Shown here: positions 23,061-33,648 of the stretch, piece after piece
How positions within the stretch are numbered: position 1 is the first letter of the stretch
Layout: each line of letters begins with the position of its first letter
Origin: Amanita rubescens
Taxonomy: Eukaryota; Basidiomycota; Agaricomycetes; Agaricales; Amanitaceae
Length of the DNA: 64,000 nucleotides
Assembly (NCBI GenBank): GCA_015039365.1
Contig: WION01000026.1
Location: 124,001-188,000, forward strand
Direction of reading: 5' to 3'
Made by a program: the position numbers and the translations under genes
Notes under the pieces: generated by a model
Seen by the model: only the letters and a program-made list of their open reading frames with translations
What the model was told of the DNA's origin: nothing
Database searches by the model: none

Positions 23061-23537
23061 ACAATTCGCCAGCCCACAAGTGATCTCAGATCTGGATGAA
23101 AGTCGATGCTGTACACAAGCTCCATCATCTACGAGCGCAGTTCCCTGGCACTTTGATGGGTCCATGGACCTGAACATGTATCTATACGTAAATTCATGTT
23201 CACGCTGATAATATTTATATATGTTCCCAAGTCTCATTGGTGTTTGGATGCTATATCCTTATCGTTGCTCGTGCATGGCATCCAGACTTCTGCTCGGACA
23301 CCACCGTTGCGACAAGACACTAGGAACGCTCACGGTGCCTCGCCCTTATCCTCACTATCTGGCCGTTTAAAATACTCGTTGCTTGTAAGCGTGCTTAGGT
23401 AATGTGGGCTAGATTATTGCAAAGCAAAGGCGGCATTATGTTACATATAACGGGCATAAAATACAACAGACTAACAGAACTGCAAGAACGGCGTTGAGCG
23501 CCAGTTAGCACATCTACATAACACTACTCCAACTTAA
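23061..23537. other. no supported gene
   Basis: This stretch holds the novel sequence joined to NGWP copy i and the 3' flank of the secreted-protein gene on the minus strand. A 72-codon minus-strand frame (23237-23019) runs into copy i but shows no motif. Confidence 0.4.
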
Positions 23538-23957
23538 TCACTGTCCTGTGTTCAAAGTTTGGGTAAGAGGGCATGATGGATCGTCAATCAGCATGTTCTG
23601 TACCTTCTTGTCTCCCCTGGGCCCTTCATTCTGACCGTCCCCCCTGCAGAGAATTTCGTTCCGAGCCGTGAATCCTAGGCACCTATTCCTTGGTAAGTAA
23701 CCAAACCCGAAATTGCACAGGAATGAAAATTACCATACGGCGGCTCCTCCGCACAAAGCACCCAACCGAACTCTTGTCCTGACCGCATCTTTCGATGCTA
23801 TAACGCAACTTGTTACTAGAAACCCGCATATGGCACCAGGGTCTCTGTTGCAACTGCTGGTGAAGACGGCGGGGACAGTAATATCCAACGGTGACGGAAG
23901 GGCAACAGCATTGGTCGCGAGAGTTGCGAGTAGTAGAGCGCGGAGGCTAATCTTCAT
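23538..23957 (-). CDS. small secreted cysteine-containing protein, paralogue 1
   Basis: Two exons (23957-23734, 23682-23538) give 122 residues. The product opens with a signal peptide (MKISLRALLLATLATNAVAL) and contains the block SSCNRDPGAICGFLVTSC. The first 5' splice site falls inside a Trp codon (AVW) exactly as in the divergent gene at 24543, where the block is GGCPLDPGAVCGGLASTC. The second exon does not resemble the paralogue and is less certain. The product is probably secreted; I do not recognise the family. The Cys spacing is not that of a hydrophobin. It shares a 585-bp bidirectional promoter with its paralogue. Confidence 0.6.
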
Positions 23958-24110
23958 TTTGCCAGTTTAACCGCGAACTCGAGTATTATGCCGGTGACAC
24001 TAACGCTTGTGACCTTGCTTCATCGCATCCATTCCTTTTTTGGAATACATAAGCTGCCGTCATTGTGTTGAAATTATGTCAAGAACTCACGTATTTAATG
24101 CACGTTGTAG

Positions 24111-24128
24111 CTGAGCGCTGAGCGCTGA
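24111..24128. promoter_or_regulatory. 18-mer promoter element, copy 1
   Basis: The sequence CTGAGCGCTGAGCGCTGA contains two overlapping AGCGCT palindromes. An identical 18-mer lies at 24449. The copies flank the middle of the promoter shared by two divergent secreted-protein genes, one copy nearer to each start. Confidence 0.55.
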
Positions 24129-24448
24129 CCTCAAACCAATATACGCCATTGGAAACATCATTACAAGACAGCTAGGCAACGAACGGAGGTCCAGTAACGA
24201 CGAACGGATATTCGCTTGGCAAATTGTTGGGCAAACATACCAGACATTCTAGACATAGCCAAGCATAGCCCGCTGACTCGCGTATCATTTAACCTTGCCA
24301 AATTCGGACCTCTCACTTCCAACCGGCGTCACGGTGTGTATACCTCCCGTGGTGGGCGGTGACCGGATATTGTAACCAAACGGGGCAATATCACTTCCCA
24401 AACGTTTGCATGTTCATTTCGCCGCGCGCCGGTGTAAGTAGTTCGAGA

Positions 24449-24466
24449 CTGAGCGCTGAGCGCTGA
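24449..24466. promoter_or_regulatory. 18-mer promoter element, copy 2
   Basis: This is an exact copy of the element at 24111, 338 bp away and 12 bp upstream of a TATA-like box. The palindromic core could bind a dimeric regulator; that is inference. Confidence 0.55.
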
Positions 24467-24477
24467 ATGTCCAAATG

Positions 24478-24485
24478 CTATAAAG
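24478..24485 (+). promoter_or_regulatory. TATA-like box of secreted-protein gene
   Basis: CTATAAAG lies 58 bp before the start codon at 24543, a normal distance allowing for a short leader. Confidence 0.5.
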
Positions 24486-24542
24486 GGAGAGTCGATCCAA
24501 CATTACAGACCAGAACAACCAACAAGTTCATCCTTCTCTTCA

Positions 24543-25317
24543 ATGCAACTCAATCTGAAGCTCGTCTCTGCCTGCCTCTTTCTCTTCGTTGGCGCGATAG
24601 TGTCGTCCGCAAACGCACTTCCTGCCAAACGGGAACTTGTGATATATGGTTCGGGCTATGTCGCGAAGCGGAACTTTGGCGGCTGCCCGTTGGATCCTGG
24701 TGCTGTCTGTGGTGGATTGGCATCTACATGTGCGGCTACGCTTGCTACTGGCGCAGATGTCACCCTTGTCTGGCAAATAGTTTCATGCACCTGTGCAGCT
24801 ATATGGTGAGTGCAGTGGTTTTTGCCATCTCCTCCTGGTGGCCTAGAATGACGCCTGCCATAGGTGCGGAACTCAAGCCATCCTGAATCTTCTTTGCTGC
24901 TTGGGCAAGCTTCCGAATTGCGATGGTGGCAATAACTTCATTGGTGACAAAAGCATCGACGTTTCTCAACAAGTGATTGATAACATCGCAACATTTGCCG
25001 ACAATTTTGGAAATACGTTTAGCAATGGCAAGTTGTGGACCCCACTTTGTCAAAGTATATGCACTAACAAACTCACCAGCCGACCTTCTGCATGCCAGCC
25101 AAGGCAACGGAGGAGGAAGCATCGCAAACAATCCTGCTTTAGTAAACATCATTAATGAGATAATGCAACAAATTACTGGTGACGTGAGTACATCCATTTA
25201 AACTCGCAGATATACAACACTGACAGAGATTCATTCTAGCCGAACGGCATGGCATCCCTAGATCAAGTTAACAGCTACTTGGAGGCGACTGACTTCGCTG
25301 CTGGTTGGCAGAACTGA
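24543..25317 (+). CDS. small secreted cysteine-rich protein, paralogue 2
   Basis: Four exons (24543-24805, 24864-25027, 25080-25183, 25240-25317) give 202 residues in frame. Residues 1-26 form a signal peptide (hydrophobic ACLFLFVGAIVSSANA), followed by a Lys-Arg site (PAKRE). The Cys-rich region starts GGCPLDPGAVCGGLASTC and continues SCTCAAIWC, LLCCLGKLPNC. The C-terminal third is Asn/Ile/Gln-rich and lacks Cys. Intron 2 appears to be a GC-AG intron (GCAAGT to CACTAAC..CCAG). Reading through it instead would give an earlier stop and a shorter, basic C-terminus, so retention could produce two products. The family is not recognised; a secreted structural or effector-type protein is possible. 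Confidence 0.75.
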
Positions 25318-26694
25318 GCTGTGGAGCTTCACATTCACTTCACATCAGGAAAACATGCATTTCATTTTGTATGCTTTTGTTAACTTGTACACAACTTATT
25401 CTACTTTTACACCCTTATGTACCTTAATTTGCATTATGTTAGAATGGTCAAAACGTAGCAAAAATACAAAAGGGCGAAAAAGAATATAAAAGCCAGTGCA
25501 AGGAGCGAAAGGAATTATAAGTGTTAGTTCAGCAATTCAACCAAGTCCCGCTGTTCCGCACTATCACTGTTGCTCCCGGGATTGAAGAAGGCCACTCCGA
25601 CGCCTTGTTTCATCCGATGTGACCAAATTACGTGCGGCAACAGCTATAGGTATGCAACGAGTTTGCAAAGCCATCTCGCGTTTCGGCCGTACACTCGACC
25701 TTCTGTATGATGTTCCGGTCACGGCTCGCGGAGGAAAATGTAGTTTTTGAGGTCTTGGACAAGAATCCGCATACAGCGCTGAACACAGGAATATTCGCCT
25801 CGGGCGGCGTACCGAATTTGGGCTCGAAACCCATCGTAGTGGTAAATCGTCCGCGCTAAGGAAATCCGGCGAGCACCACGTTCAATTGGGTTAACTTGAA
25901 GATGTGGTTTCGACTCGAGAATGTTGCCTAGTACATTTGCCCCGGTGCGTGACCTGGATGGTAGTTGTGTCATCCCCACTATGCTTCTATCGTCCCGCTA
26001 AACAGAACAGAACTAGAATCAAGGCTACGAGAAGACCAGCTAAATGAAGATCCCCGGGGAGGCTCAGCAACTGCTGCCGTTGTTGGATGAGAAAGAGATC
26101 CTTCCAGAGCCATAATTGCCGCGACCGCTCATTGGTGGTATCTTCGGTAGCTCGTCGTACCATGGTGATAGTATAATGCTAGGAGGATTGTAGTGTAGTC
26201 GAGATCAGACAAGCTTCCTCAACCGTTGTCAACGACTCGATCGCCTTCTCCGTTAGCAAAGCGTTCGGAATGCGAACGATATATGCTACCGACTCCCGGG
26301 TCTTGGTCTCTGACCGTGACTACGACCAGTCTGTGGAGAGGCTAGCTTTGCGGGAAGAGTATTGCTGTTGCCGTCGTTCGGAATGGCTAGAAAAGGGATT
26401 TTGGACATCATTGACGGCATCAACACTGCGAGCGGAGGCCGTTGTGTTGGTGGACGAGATTTTTTCAGCTCCCTGCGAACCTGACCAAGCAACACCAGGA
26501 GTCGCTTGCACCGCAGTTGAGGCGAATACACTCGTTTTGCGCGGTGACGCCGCGCAGAAGCGCCTCGTGGCGCATCAATTCCCACGACGCGACGCCGCTG
26601 ATCGAAGCTGGGACTAATGTATCATGGTATTTAAAAACCTGTCGAGTATTACATGGCTTACCAATGCGTTCATCTTGTGCGCGGAAAAATTAGT
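25318..26694. other. no supported gene
   Basis: Several overlapping open frames on both strands (25719-25979 minus, 26270-26617 plus, 26286-26585 minus) have coding-like length but no motif, no signal peptide and no splice-consistent continuation. A single AGCGCTGA near 25775 echoes the 18-mer of the secreted pair. I cannot support a gene. Confidence 0.4.
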
Positions 26695-26935
26695 CTACCC
26701 TGTGAAAAGCATCTGAACAAGCACATGGAAACTTAATTTTGTGCCCAAACCATGATCAAGACGAATCGGGTCCCCGATTGCGGTATTCGTTTGTTTCCTG
26801 ACGTGATTTCTCGGCGCGATGAAAAGAATGTCATCGTATTCTGCATCATCCTCATCGTCGCATTCGGAACCAACTTCCGCACTGTCAAGCATAAGAGTAT
26901 GGTTCGTCAGTGGTCTGTGCGAGATCATCAGCAAT
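26695..26935 (-). repeat. dispersed repeat R4 with acidic mini-ORF, copy 3
   Basis: The minus-strand frame shares with copy 1 the RPL..H start, the acidic ECDDEDDAEY run and RNHVRKQT. It runs directly into the 3' end of NGWP copy ii near 26940, where GAGGTAGGTTGTAACGTACA matches the 3' end of copy i (22604). Confidence 0.45.
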
Positions 26936-26939
26936 GAGG

Positions 26940-27900
26940 TAGGTTGTAACGTACAGGACAAGGAAGGTTCGTTTTCGACGTGGTTGACCGTTGCGCAGAA
27001 GGCTCCATGAACAAGCCCCATTCTTCCATCCCGTCTCTCACCTCCATCACTCTCATCTCTGGCATTGATTCTCCCTCGCTCTCTCTCTCCTCGCTGGACT
27101 CCATGACCTTCCTCCTCCGCGCATCTGCCTCCTTTACCTGCCTCCTTTGCGCCTCTCGTTCTTTTACCTCCTTCCTCCGCGCGCCTCTTTCTTTCTCCCG
27201 CGAGCGAGCTTTTCGTTCTCGGTAAAATCAGTCATGTTTGACTTCCTAGTAGGCGCTGCATCTCCATCATGATCGCTGCTGCTCTCCTCGTCAGAAGTTT
27301 CGGCGCTCCTTTCTGAGGGGCTGTAGTATGCATCTGGACGAATACTCAACGTGAAAGCAAAAAGTTACCAAGACAACTCACAATTAACAAGCCTCCGAAG
27401 CCTCTCATTCCCATAGGAGTATCCACGTTCACGGCGTTCTTCAGCCGCCATCCCCTCTTGAAGTTTCTTTTCATACGAGACGCGATTCGAAAGATATTGT
27501 CGAATCAATTCTCGTATCGGCCAACCGTTGTGAAAGGTCTTCAGCTCCGGGAATTCTTTCACAACCTTCGATGGGGTAAGTAAAACTGAATTGACATATA
27601 ATTGTTACTTACATATCTGATAACTTTGCAGACGACCAGATCCTCTTGAGCACTGATGCGCTTCGTCTTGTCGATATCATTCTAATATGATGTTGGGCCC
27701 TTGACTGTTTATATACGACAGTTTAAGACTCTGCGGCATAAATGTATGCGCATATACGCACCTGATCTGATCGTATGTTCGTTTTCTGCGTATCAGCCCC
27801 ATTTGTTCACACAGGTTCCAGTCACGACCAGATTTCCCAGCTGGTCATGGAATAAGCTCGCGTCGGGGATCAGACTTCAAACTCCGAGTGAAGGGAAAAC
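26940..27900 (-). pseudogene. NGWP-family gene, copy ii (nonsense and frameshift)
   Basis: The exons match the intact gene at 31431-32371: LRPAGRSGRDWNL-like exon 2 (PAGKSGRDWNLCEQMGLIRR), an exon with SAQEDLVVCKVIRY, the exon FPELKTFHNGWPIRELI, and the acidic exon with YYSPSERSAETSDEESSS. Exon 2 has TGA where the intact copy has CGA (near 27850), and the last exon has a one-base deletion near 27230 that truncates the tail. The first exon is missing. Confidence 0.7.
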
Positions 27901-27986
27901 AGACAGGGGAACGGGAGGTTGTCCTCGGTCCAGGGGCGTAGGAGGGTTGGGGTGACAGATGATTTCGGGAGAGAGCATCGGCAATG

Positions 27987-28238
27987 TCAGTTCTCCAATG
28001 TTGGGATACCTATAACTTGGACTGCGAAGGGTTTACGCACTAGGCTGTCCACGACGGACATGAGGATGGGGTTGTAGGTGGCCAGTGATGTATAGAGGTG
28101 GAAGCGTTCGACGGCTGAGGTGCAATGCTCGATAATGCCGTCGCGGGTTGATTCATCGATATCCGAGTCGTCGAAGTCAGGTTCACCAGATTCGGCAGAG
28201 TGATTTAAGCTCACTTTATTATGACCTTTCAAAACCAC
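27987..28238 (-). pseudogene. retroelement RNase H fragment
   Basis: The minus strand reads VERFHLYTSLATYNPILMSV and VRKPFAVQVIG, matching the segment between the third RNase H motif and the C-terminus in the retroelement copies (compare KPFAIQVVVD in copy 2). About 60 residues are recognisable; nothing else of the element is attached on this side. Confidence 0.75.
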
Positions 28239-28560
28239 TCCTCATTCTTTCACTTAGTTGTTGGATTATTCCCTGTGGTTGACAATGTTGAATCCATTTG
28301 TTCCTATCCGGCTTGCGTAGTTCCTTGTGATGCCCATGAATCTAGGTACGCAACAGAAGCCCACGTCGCGCTAGAGGTTGGTGGTGGTGGGAGGAAGGAT
28401 TTCGTTAGTGAGAAAGGAAGCACATGCAACGCAATTGACAAGGGGCGGATAAGAAATGTATCGCAGTAATTGAAATGACACGTATGATGTATACCAAGAT
28501 CATATGAACGGTAGATAAGAGTAAAAAAAACGAAGGCAGACAGAACGGTTTCTAATCCCA
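28231..28560. repeat. zinc-finger 3' flank relic plus retroelement 3' flank
   Basis: Bases 28231-28400 match the region just downstream of zinc-finger gene E (34430-34610), including GGCTTGCGTAGTTCC and TGATGCCCATGA. Bases 28440-28500 match the 3' flank of retroelement copy 2 (near 11135). No zinc-finger coding sequence remains. Confidence 0.6.
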
Positions 28561-28669
28561 CGACTTCACAAACAATGACCCTTAATTGGAAGGAGAGATA
28601 GCCGGAAAGCAGCGCGCTGCGAGGCCGCGCGCCCTATAAAATTATTTGGCTTCCTTTCTTCCTCAATAT

Positions 28670-28912
28670 CAATGCCTAGCTGGATTAGATATAGTTTAAA
28701 CTTTAAACATACTTTATTTCCATTTCGGTTAAGTTCCCAGCCGTCTGCACGTGAAACCGGAAGTCACAAGGGATTTGCACAGCCCAGTCGACAGAATGAA
28801 CTTGGCTTTCTATCCTGTACTCCCAGGATCCTATATTCTTCTCGATTTGGAGTAGCATCAATGATTCCACCGATGTCTTTACCCCGAAAAAAGAACGAGG
28901 GAGGACGATGAC
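28670..28912. repeat. dispersed repeat R5, copy 1
   Basis: This segment matches 30000-30190 (shared TTTGCACAGCC(C/T)AGTCGAC, GAACTTGGCTTTCTATCC and ACCCCGAAAAAAGAA). No conserved frame is convincing. Confidence 0.6.
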
Positions 28913-29022
28913 AATTAATAAGCAGATAAAAGGGAAAAAGGCGGTGTCAGAATGCTGTTGGCCTTGTCTACAGCACTTGGCCAGGGCACAAAAAGCCAAG
29001 TTCTCGTCCTGGTGCGCAGCAT

Positions 29023-29560
29023 GAATTACCCGTGTTTTTGCGGCTCAGGAGTTTGCCCCCATTTCCGGCTTGTGTACTAGTTCCTTGTGATGCCCATGAT
29101 TCTAGGTTCAACTTGGGCGGATTTACACCAAGTTTCCAGCCTAAGTGTTACCCCAACTGCAAGCGAGCTGCGTCCATATGTGGTTAATCCACAGCTCGGT
29201 GAAGAATCCTTCGGCGCGCTTGCATCTGATGAGAGCTTTACCGAGACATTTGATGATGGTTTAACTCCAGATATCTGGGCAATGTAACGCCATACCAGCT
29301 AGATCAGCCGATCATCGACATCGACAACTCTGGAAACCCTTTTCCATCCTTTTATTCAACCGGTATGGACGACGCCTTGTTCTCTACAACGCCGACGCCG
29401 GATGAATGAGGGCAGCTAAGCACCTCTGCTACACCCGCGGTCGTGACTTCACAGCGGCGCACAACCTCTAGTGTTTGTACTTGGACTGATAAATCGATCA
29501 CTCTTCTCCCGACTGACATTGAAACTCGTCTAGATCACCGCAATTCTCACTTTGGTCTTC
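29023..29560 (+). pseudogene. two-finger zinc-finger gene, copy C (disrupted)
   Basis: It begins with a good family start, MNYPCFCGSGVCPHF, showing the full N-terminal cluster, but a stop follows after 18 codons where unrelated 3'-flank sequence (TTCCTTGTGATGCCC..) is joined. Later pieces of the middle (SELRPYVVNPQLGEESFGAL) and of finger 1 (RDFTAAHNL, with stops) are recognisable. The second finger is missing, cut where NGWP copy iii' begins near 29565. The upstream CTACAGCACTTGGC promoter block is conserved. Confidence 0.8.
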
Positions 29561-29564
29561 CGGT

Positions 29565-29995
29565 TCGAAAGATATTGTCGAATCAATACTCCGGAGCACT
29601 CTGAAGAGACCCCCCCAAGTTTGCTGATGTCGGCCAACCGTCGTGGAAGATCTTCAGCTCCGGGAATTCTTTCACAACCTTTGATGGGGTAGGTAAAACT
29701 GAATTGACATATATTTGTTACTTACATATATATCTGATAACTTTGCAGACAGCCGGATCCTCTTGAGCACTGATGCGCTTCATCGTGTCTAATGTGATGC
29801 TGGACCCTTGACTGTTTATATACGACAGTTTAAGACTCTGCGACATAAATGTATGCGCATATACATACCCTGATCTGGTCATATGTTCGTTTTCTGCGTA
29901 TCAGCCTCATTCGTTCACACAGGTTCCGGTCACGACCAGATTTCCCAGCTGGTCATGGAATAAGCTCGCGTCTGCAATCAGGCTTCAAGCTTGAA
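29565..29995 (-). pseudogene. NGWP-family gene, copy iii'
   Basis: The minus strand keeps the exon with SAQED-like codons, the intron TATGTAAGTAACA..TTTACCTACC, the start of the FPELK exon (interrupted near 29600 by inserted sequence) and exon 2 (CRRELIP-stop-PAG). As in copy ii, TGA replaces the CGA of the intact gene. It lies convergent to zinc-finger pseudogene C. Confidence 0.65.
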
Positions 29996-29999
29996 GGGT

Positions 30000-30190
30000 T
30001 TTTTATTTCCATATCGAGCTGTCTGCCGGTCACGTGGAACCGGAACGCAGAGGAATTTGCACAGCCTAGTCGACGGGATGAACTTGGCTTTCTATCCCGT
30101 ACTCCCAGAATGCACAGGATCCTATATTTTTCTCGATTTGGAGTAGCATCTATGATTCCACCCATGTCGTTACCCCGAAAAAAGAATGAG
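30000..30190. repeat. dispersed repeat R5, copy 2
   Basis: It matches 28740-28905. It joins directly to the exon 2 relic of NGWP copy iii' near 29995. Confidence 0.6.
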
Positions 30191-30435
30191 GTACGTCAAG
30201 CCTCGTATATAACCCCTCCATTATCGCGACGAACTTTTGATCCACAACTTAAGAGTTCAGGTATACTCCATTCTTAAGAACTTGAACCTGTTTGGTGCCT
30301 ATACCAACCTGTTCAAGCCTTGATATCTACTTCTGTTACTCATACATTCCTTGGGACAAAAATCGAGGTAGTCAGATGGCGGGGAGACGTTCGCCGTTCT
30401 GCGTTCACCCGCCCATACCAGGCCTGGTACGCAGA

Positions 30436-31290
30436 ATGGATCACCTTTGTTCTTGCGACGCAGCAAATTGCGTCGCGCATCCTCGACTAAGCTTTTTCAC
30501 GGAAGGTACTTTTCTTACAGAAGAGGTTCAATCAATGAGCCAAGATGCGGTTGGTGGAATGTCAAATATCGATTGGAGATTAGTTGGTGAGTGTTTGTTA
30601 TTATTCGAAATACCTGCTTAGTCGAGTCGTCACTAGACTACGAATCCCCGACGAGACTCAACTGGGGCGGGTCGACAACAGATTTCCACCCTAAAGCTAC
30701 GCTAACTGCAAGCGTGCCGCATCCGTATTCGCGTAACCCACAGCCGGACGAAGAATCCATCTTCTGCGCGCTTGCATCCGGTGAGAACTTGTCCGAGACA
30801 TTTCATGATAGTTTTAACCCCCAAATATGTAGGCAATGTAGCGCTGGACCAGCTAGGCCAGTTGATCATCAACGTCGACAACCCCGGAAACCCCTTTCCG
30901 TCAGCCGGCACGGACGAAACGTTGCTCTCGAACATGACCAAACCATATGAATTGCCGACTTCGAACACCGGGATGCATATTTTTCTGATGAGTCAACACA
31001 TTGGAATCAGCGCTGGCCGCCAGGCATCGAACAGGAGGCGAATGAGGGCAGCTGAGCACCGCTGTGACATTTGCGATCGTGACTTCACAGCGGCGCACAA
31101 CCTCCGATGTTGTACTTTTTAATTGATCACTCTTCTCCCGACTGACATTGAAACTCGTCTAGACCACCGCAATTCCCACTTTGGTCTTCGACCTTATCAT
31201 TGCGAGCACAGAAATCGGGGCTGCGATTACACCGCAACGGCACGTAGCACCGCGAGGCGCCACAGCGGTACCTGCAGATACAGACCGTAG
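30436..31290 (+). CDS. two-finger zinc-finger protein, copy D
   Basis: Four exons (30436-30586, 30637-30780, 30833-31108, 31163-31290) give 232 residues. It starts MDHLCSCDAANCVAH, the complete N-terminal cluster (C-x-C-x4-C-x2-H). The middle is Pro/Asn-rich. A basic patch (ASNRRRMRAA) precedes finger 1 (CDICDRDFTAAHNLR-YH), and finger 2 reads C-x6-C..H-x3-C (CEHRNRGC start). All three family introns are present with standard borders; the last uses a GTTGT donor. This copy and F best represent the ancestral gene structure. It lies convergent to the intact NGWP gene, whose stop is 140 bp away. A transcriptional regulator is inferred. Confidence 0.85.
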
Positions 31291-31430
31291 ACCGTTGTAA
31301 CCACGACTTACCTATACTTCACCTATCCCTTACTATGCTTACATACCCTGTACCATTCCTTATGCTTTTTTTCGCTAGGAGTTGAATTCATTTGCGATAT
31401 TCCCTCTGGTTTATTACATTGCACCTTTTG

Positions 31431-32371
31431 TCAGCCTCCCTCCTCCTCCTTTACCTGCCTCTTTGCGCGTCCAGTTCCTTCCTCCGTGCGTCTCGTTCCT
31501 TTCTCCCTTGTCGCCCGTGGCTGGCGAACTTTTCGCTCACTTTGTGATACTCGGTACAATTCAGTCATGTTTGACTTCCTAGTAGGCGCTGCATCATGAT
31601 CGCTGCTGCTCTCCTCGTCAGAAGTTTCGGCGCTCCTTTCTGAGGGGCTGTAATATGCATCTGGACGAATACTTAACGTGAAAGCAAAAAGTTACCAAGA
31701 CAACTCACAATTAACAAGCCTCCGGGGCCTCTCATTCCCATAGGAGTATCCACGTTCACGGCGTTCTTCAGCGGCCATCTCCTCTTGAAGTTTCTTTTCA
31801 TACGAGACGCGATTCGAAAGATATTGTCGAATCAATTGTCGTATCGGCCAACCATTGTGGAAGATTTTCAGCTCCGGGAATTCCTTCACAACCTTTGATG
31901 GGGTAGGTAAAACTGAATTGAGATATAATTGTTACTTACATATCTGATAACTTTGCAGACGGCCAGATCCTCTTGAGCACTGATGCGCATCGTCGTGTCG
32001 AGTGTCATTCTAACATGATGTTGGACACTTGCCTGATTATATACGACAGCTTAAGACTCTGCGACATAAATGTATGCGCATATACATACCCTGATCTCGT
32101 TATATGTTCGTTTTCTGCGTATCAGCCCCATCCGCTCACACAGGTTCCAGTCACGGCCAGATCTCCCAGCTGGTCGTAGAATAGGCTCGCGTCGGCGATC
32201 CGACTTCAAGCTCCGAGCCCGCTTTCGTCGTTTTTCGCGCTCTGCCAAATAAAGCATGACGGAGAAGTATAATTATTCAGAATCTATCAACTTACCAATC
32301 AGACGGTCCAATTTCGCTCCCAGTTTCTCAAGCTCACGCTGAATATCTCTCTTGCGATGACTGCGCGACAT
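31431..32371 (-). CDS. NGWP-family basic protein, intact copy
   Basis: Five exons (32371-32296, 32241-32090, 32032-31940, 31892-31709, 31660-31431) give 244 residues. The N-terminus (MSRSHRKRDIQRELEKLGAK) is basic and heptad-like, suggesting a coiled coil. Exon 2 is very basic (KRRKRARSLKSDRRR). Exon 4 carries the block FPELKIFHNGWPIRQLIRQY, conserved in every copy, followed by YEKKLQEEMAAEERRERGY. Exon 5 is Ser/Glu-rich (AETSDEESSS) with a basic tail. No known domain is recognised; nuclear or nucleic-acid binding is suggested only by charge. It is the sole copy without the CGA-to-TGA change. The last splice choice (donor GTGAGT at 31708, acceptor GTCCAG) is the least certain. Confidence 0.65.
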
Positions 32372-33648
32372 GGTGGGGAGCGACAAAAGAAGGGGAAGTT
32401 GGGGAGCGCGCTTTCATAGGTTGGGTCACGTGATGGCGACAGCGCTGATCATTCTAAAAATACTCTCTGAGAGTTCTAGACCTTTTGGGCTGCGGCACGC
32501 TTCGTAAAGCAAGAGTTGTTGAGCACTACCCCTACTAGCCTTGCCATGCGAGTACTGGAGGCAGAAGGGGGGTATCGAGGAAAGGCAAGCCAAAATAGAT
32601 GTTTCGAGGGCCAGCGTTATCAAGTGCGTAGGAGGTCATTGGCGCATCGAATAGTGCCAAAGACGCACCAACGCTGCTGTGCGTTTCATGTTTAAGTGGG
32701 TTCCGCTTCAAGTACGCGATCAGCCAGTCGGTTGGGGAAGTCAGCTCCTGACTTGGCTGCGCACGGAAAAGCAAAAAGACAGTCCTGCGGACGCTGAGGC
32801 AATAGGGAAGCTATTCTACTTGAATCAAGGAAGAACGTGTGGCAAGGGTTTTATTTAGTAGCAGAATGATCATTGCTCTTTTCTCCTGGGTACTTGTTCG
32901 TAGCTAAACGCGCTCCTCGCTGCATCTGAGTTTCGAAGGTGTGTTGTGCTGGTGACCAGATCTAGGCTTTGATGGATGCCCAAGTCCAGGAAAAAGCAGG
33001 ACCTGTGGGAAGATAAGCTTGTCCTGTCGAACGGCTGAGAGGAGTTGGTTCAGTCTCTTTAGTCGAGTCTAGACTTGGGAAAGACTTCATAATCTTGAAC
33101 AATAAGGTTGGCGCGAGTTGGTGCCTGCTGACGGATCGACAACCATCAACGCAAGACATGACAGGGAAAAAAGCCCCAGAGTATCGATGGTCCGAGCAGC
33201 TTCAGGTTGATACCGACGCACAAAGTTGGCTGTTGGCAAGTGATCGTTCGGATGAAGGCGTGCCACCGACACCGTAAGAGGCAGGTAACGATGGCAAAAG
33301 TTGACCATCAGCGATGGTGAAGGAACGCGGCCACGTCAGAGGGATCGAACTTCGCGTCTTCAGGAATCAGGAGATGGCAACTTCAACGTAGTCTCCGTTG
33401 CTGACCTAATACAGATGAGTAAGTATAAGTCGTCAGCTTATATTAGTAAACATGTCATCTTCCGCGCCGATTCACGTACGGTCTCGAGTCGTTCTACTTC
33501 TGCTATTCTGCTGTTACACAGCTAGTATGGTGGCATCCTTAACATCTTTTGCTGTTGGCCTTGCCTACAGCACTTGGCTGGGACACATAAAGCCAAGTTC
33601 CCCTTGCCACTCTTACGTTTGTTCCTCGTACTCGTCCTGGTGCGCAAC
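32372..33648. other. intergenic region with repeat R3 and zinc-finger promoter block
   Basis: Bases 32831-33110 (GAAGAACGTGTGGCAAGGGTT..) match 34700-34890 (repeat R3). Bases 33556-33648 contain the CTACAGCACTTGGC..AAAGCCAAGTTC block that also precedes zinc-finger copies C and F. No gene is supported. Confidence 0.5.

Noticed and set aside
24543..25317. Hydrophobin reading of the secreted Cys-rich protein
   Set aside because: The required Cys pattern with two Cys-Cys doublets in fixed order is absent; there is one CC only and the spacing differs.
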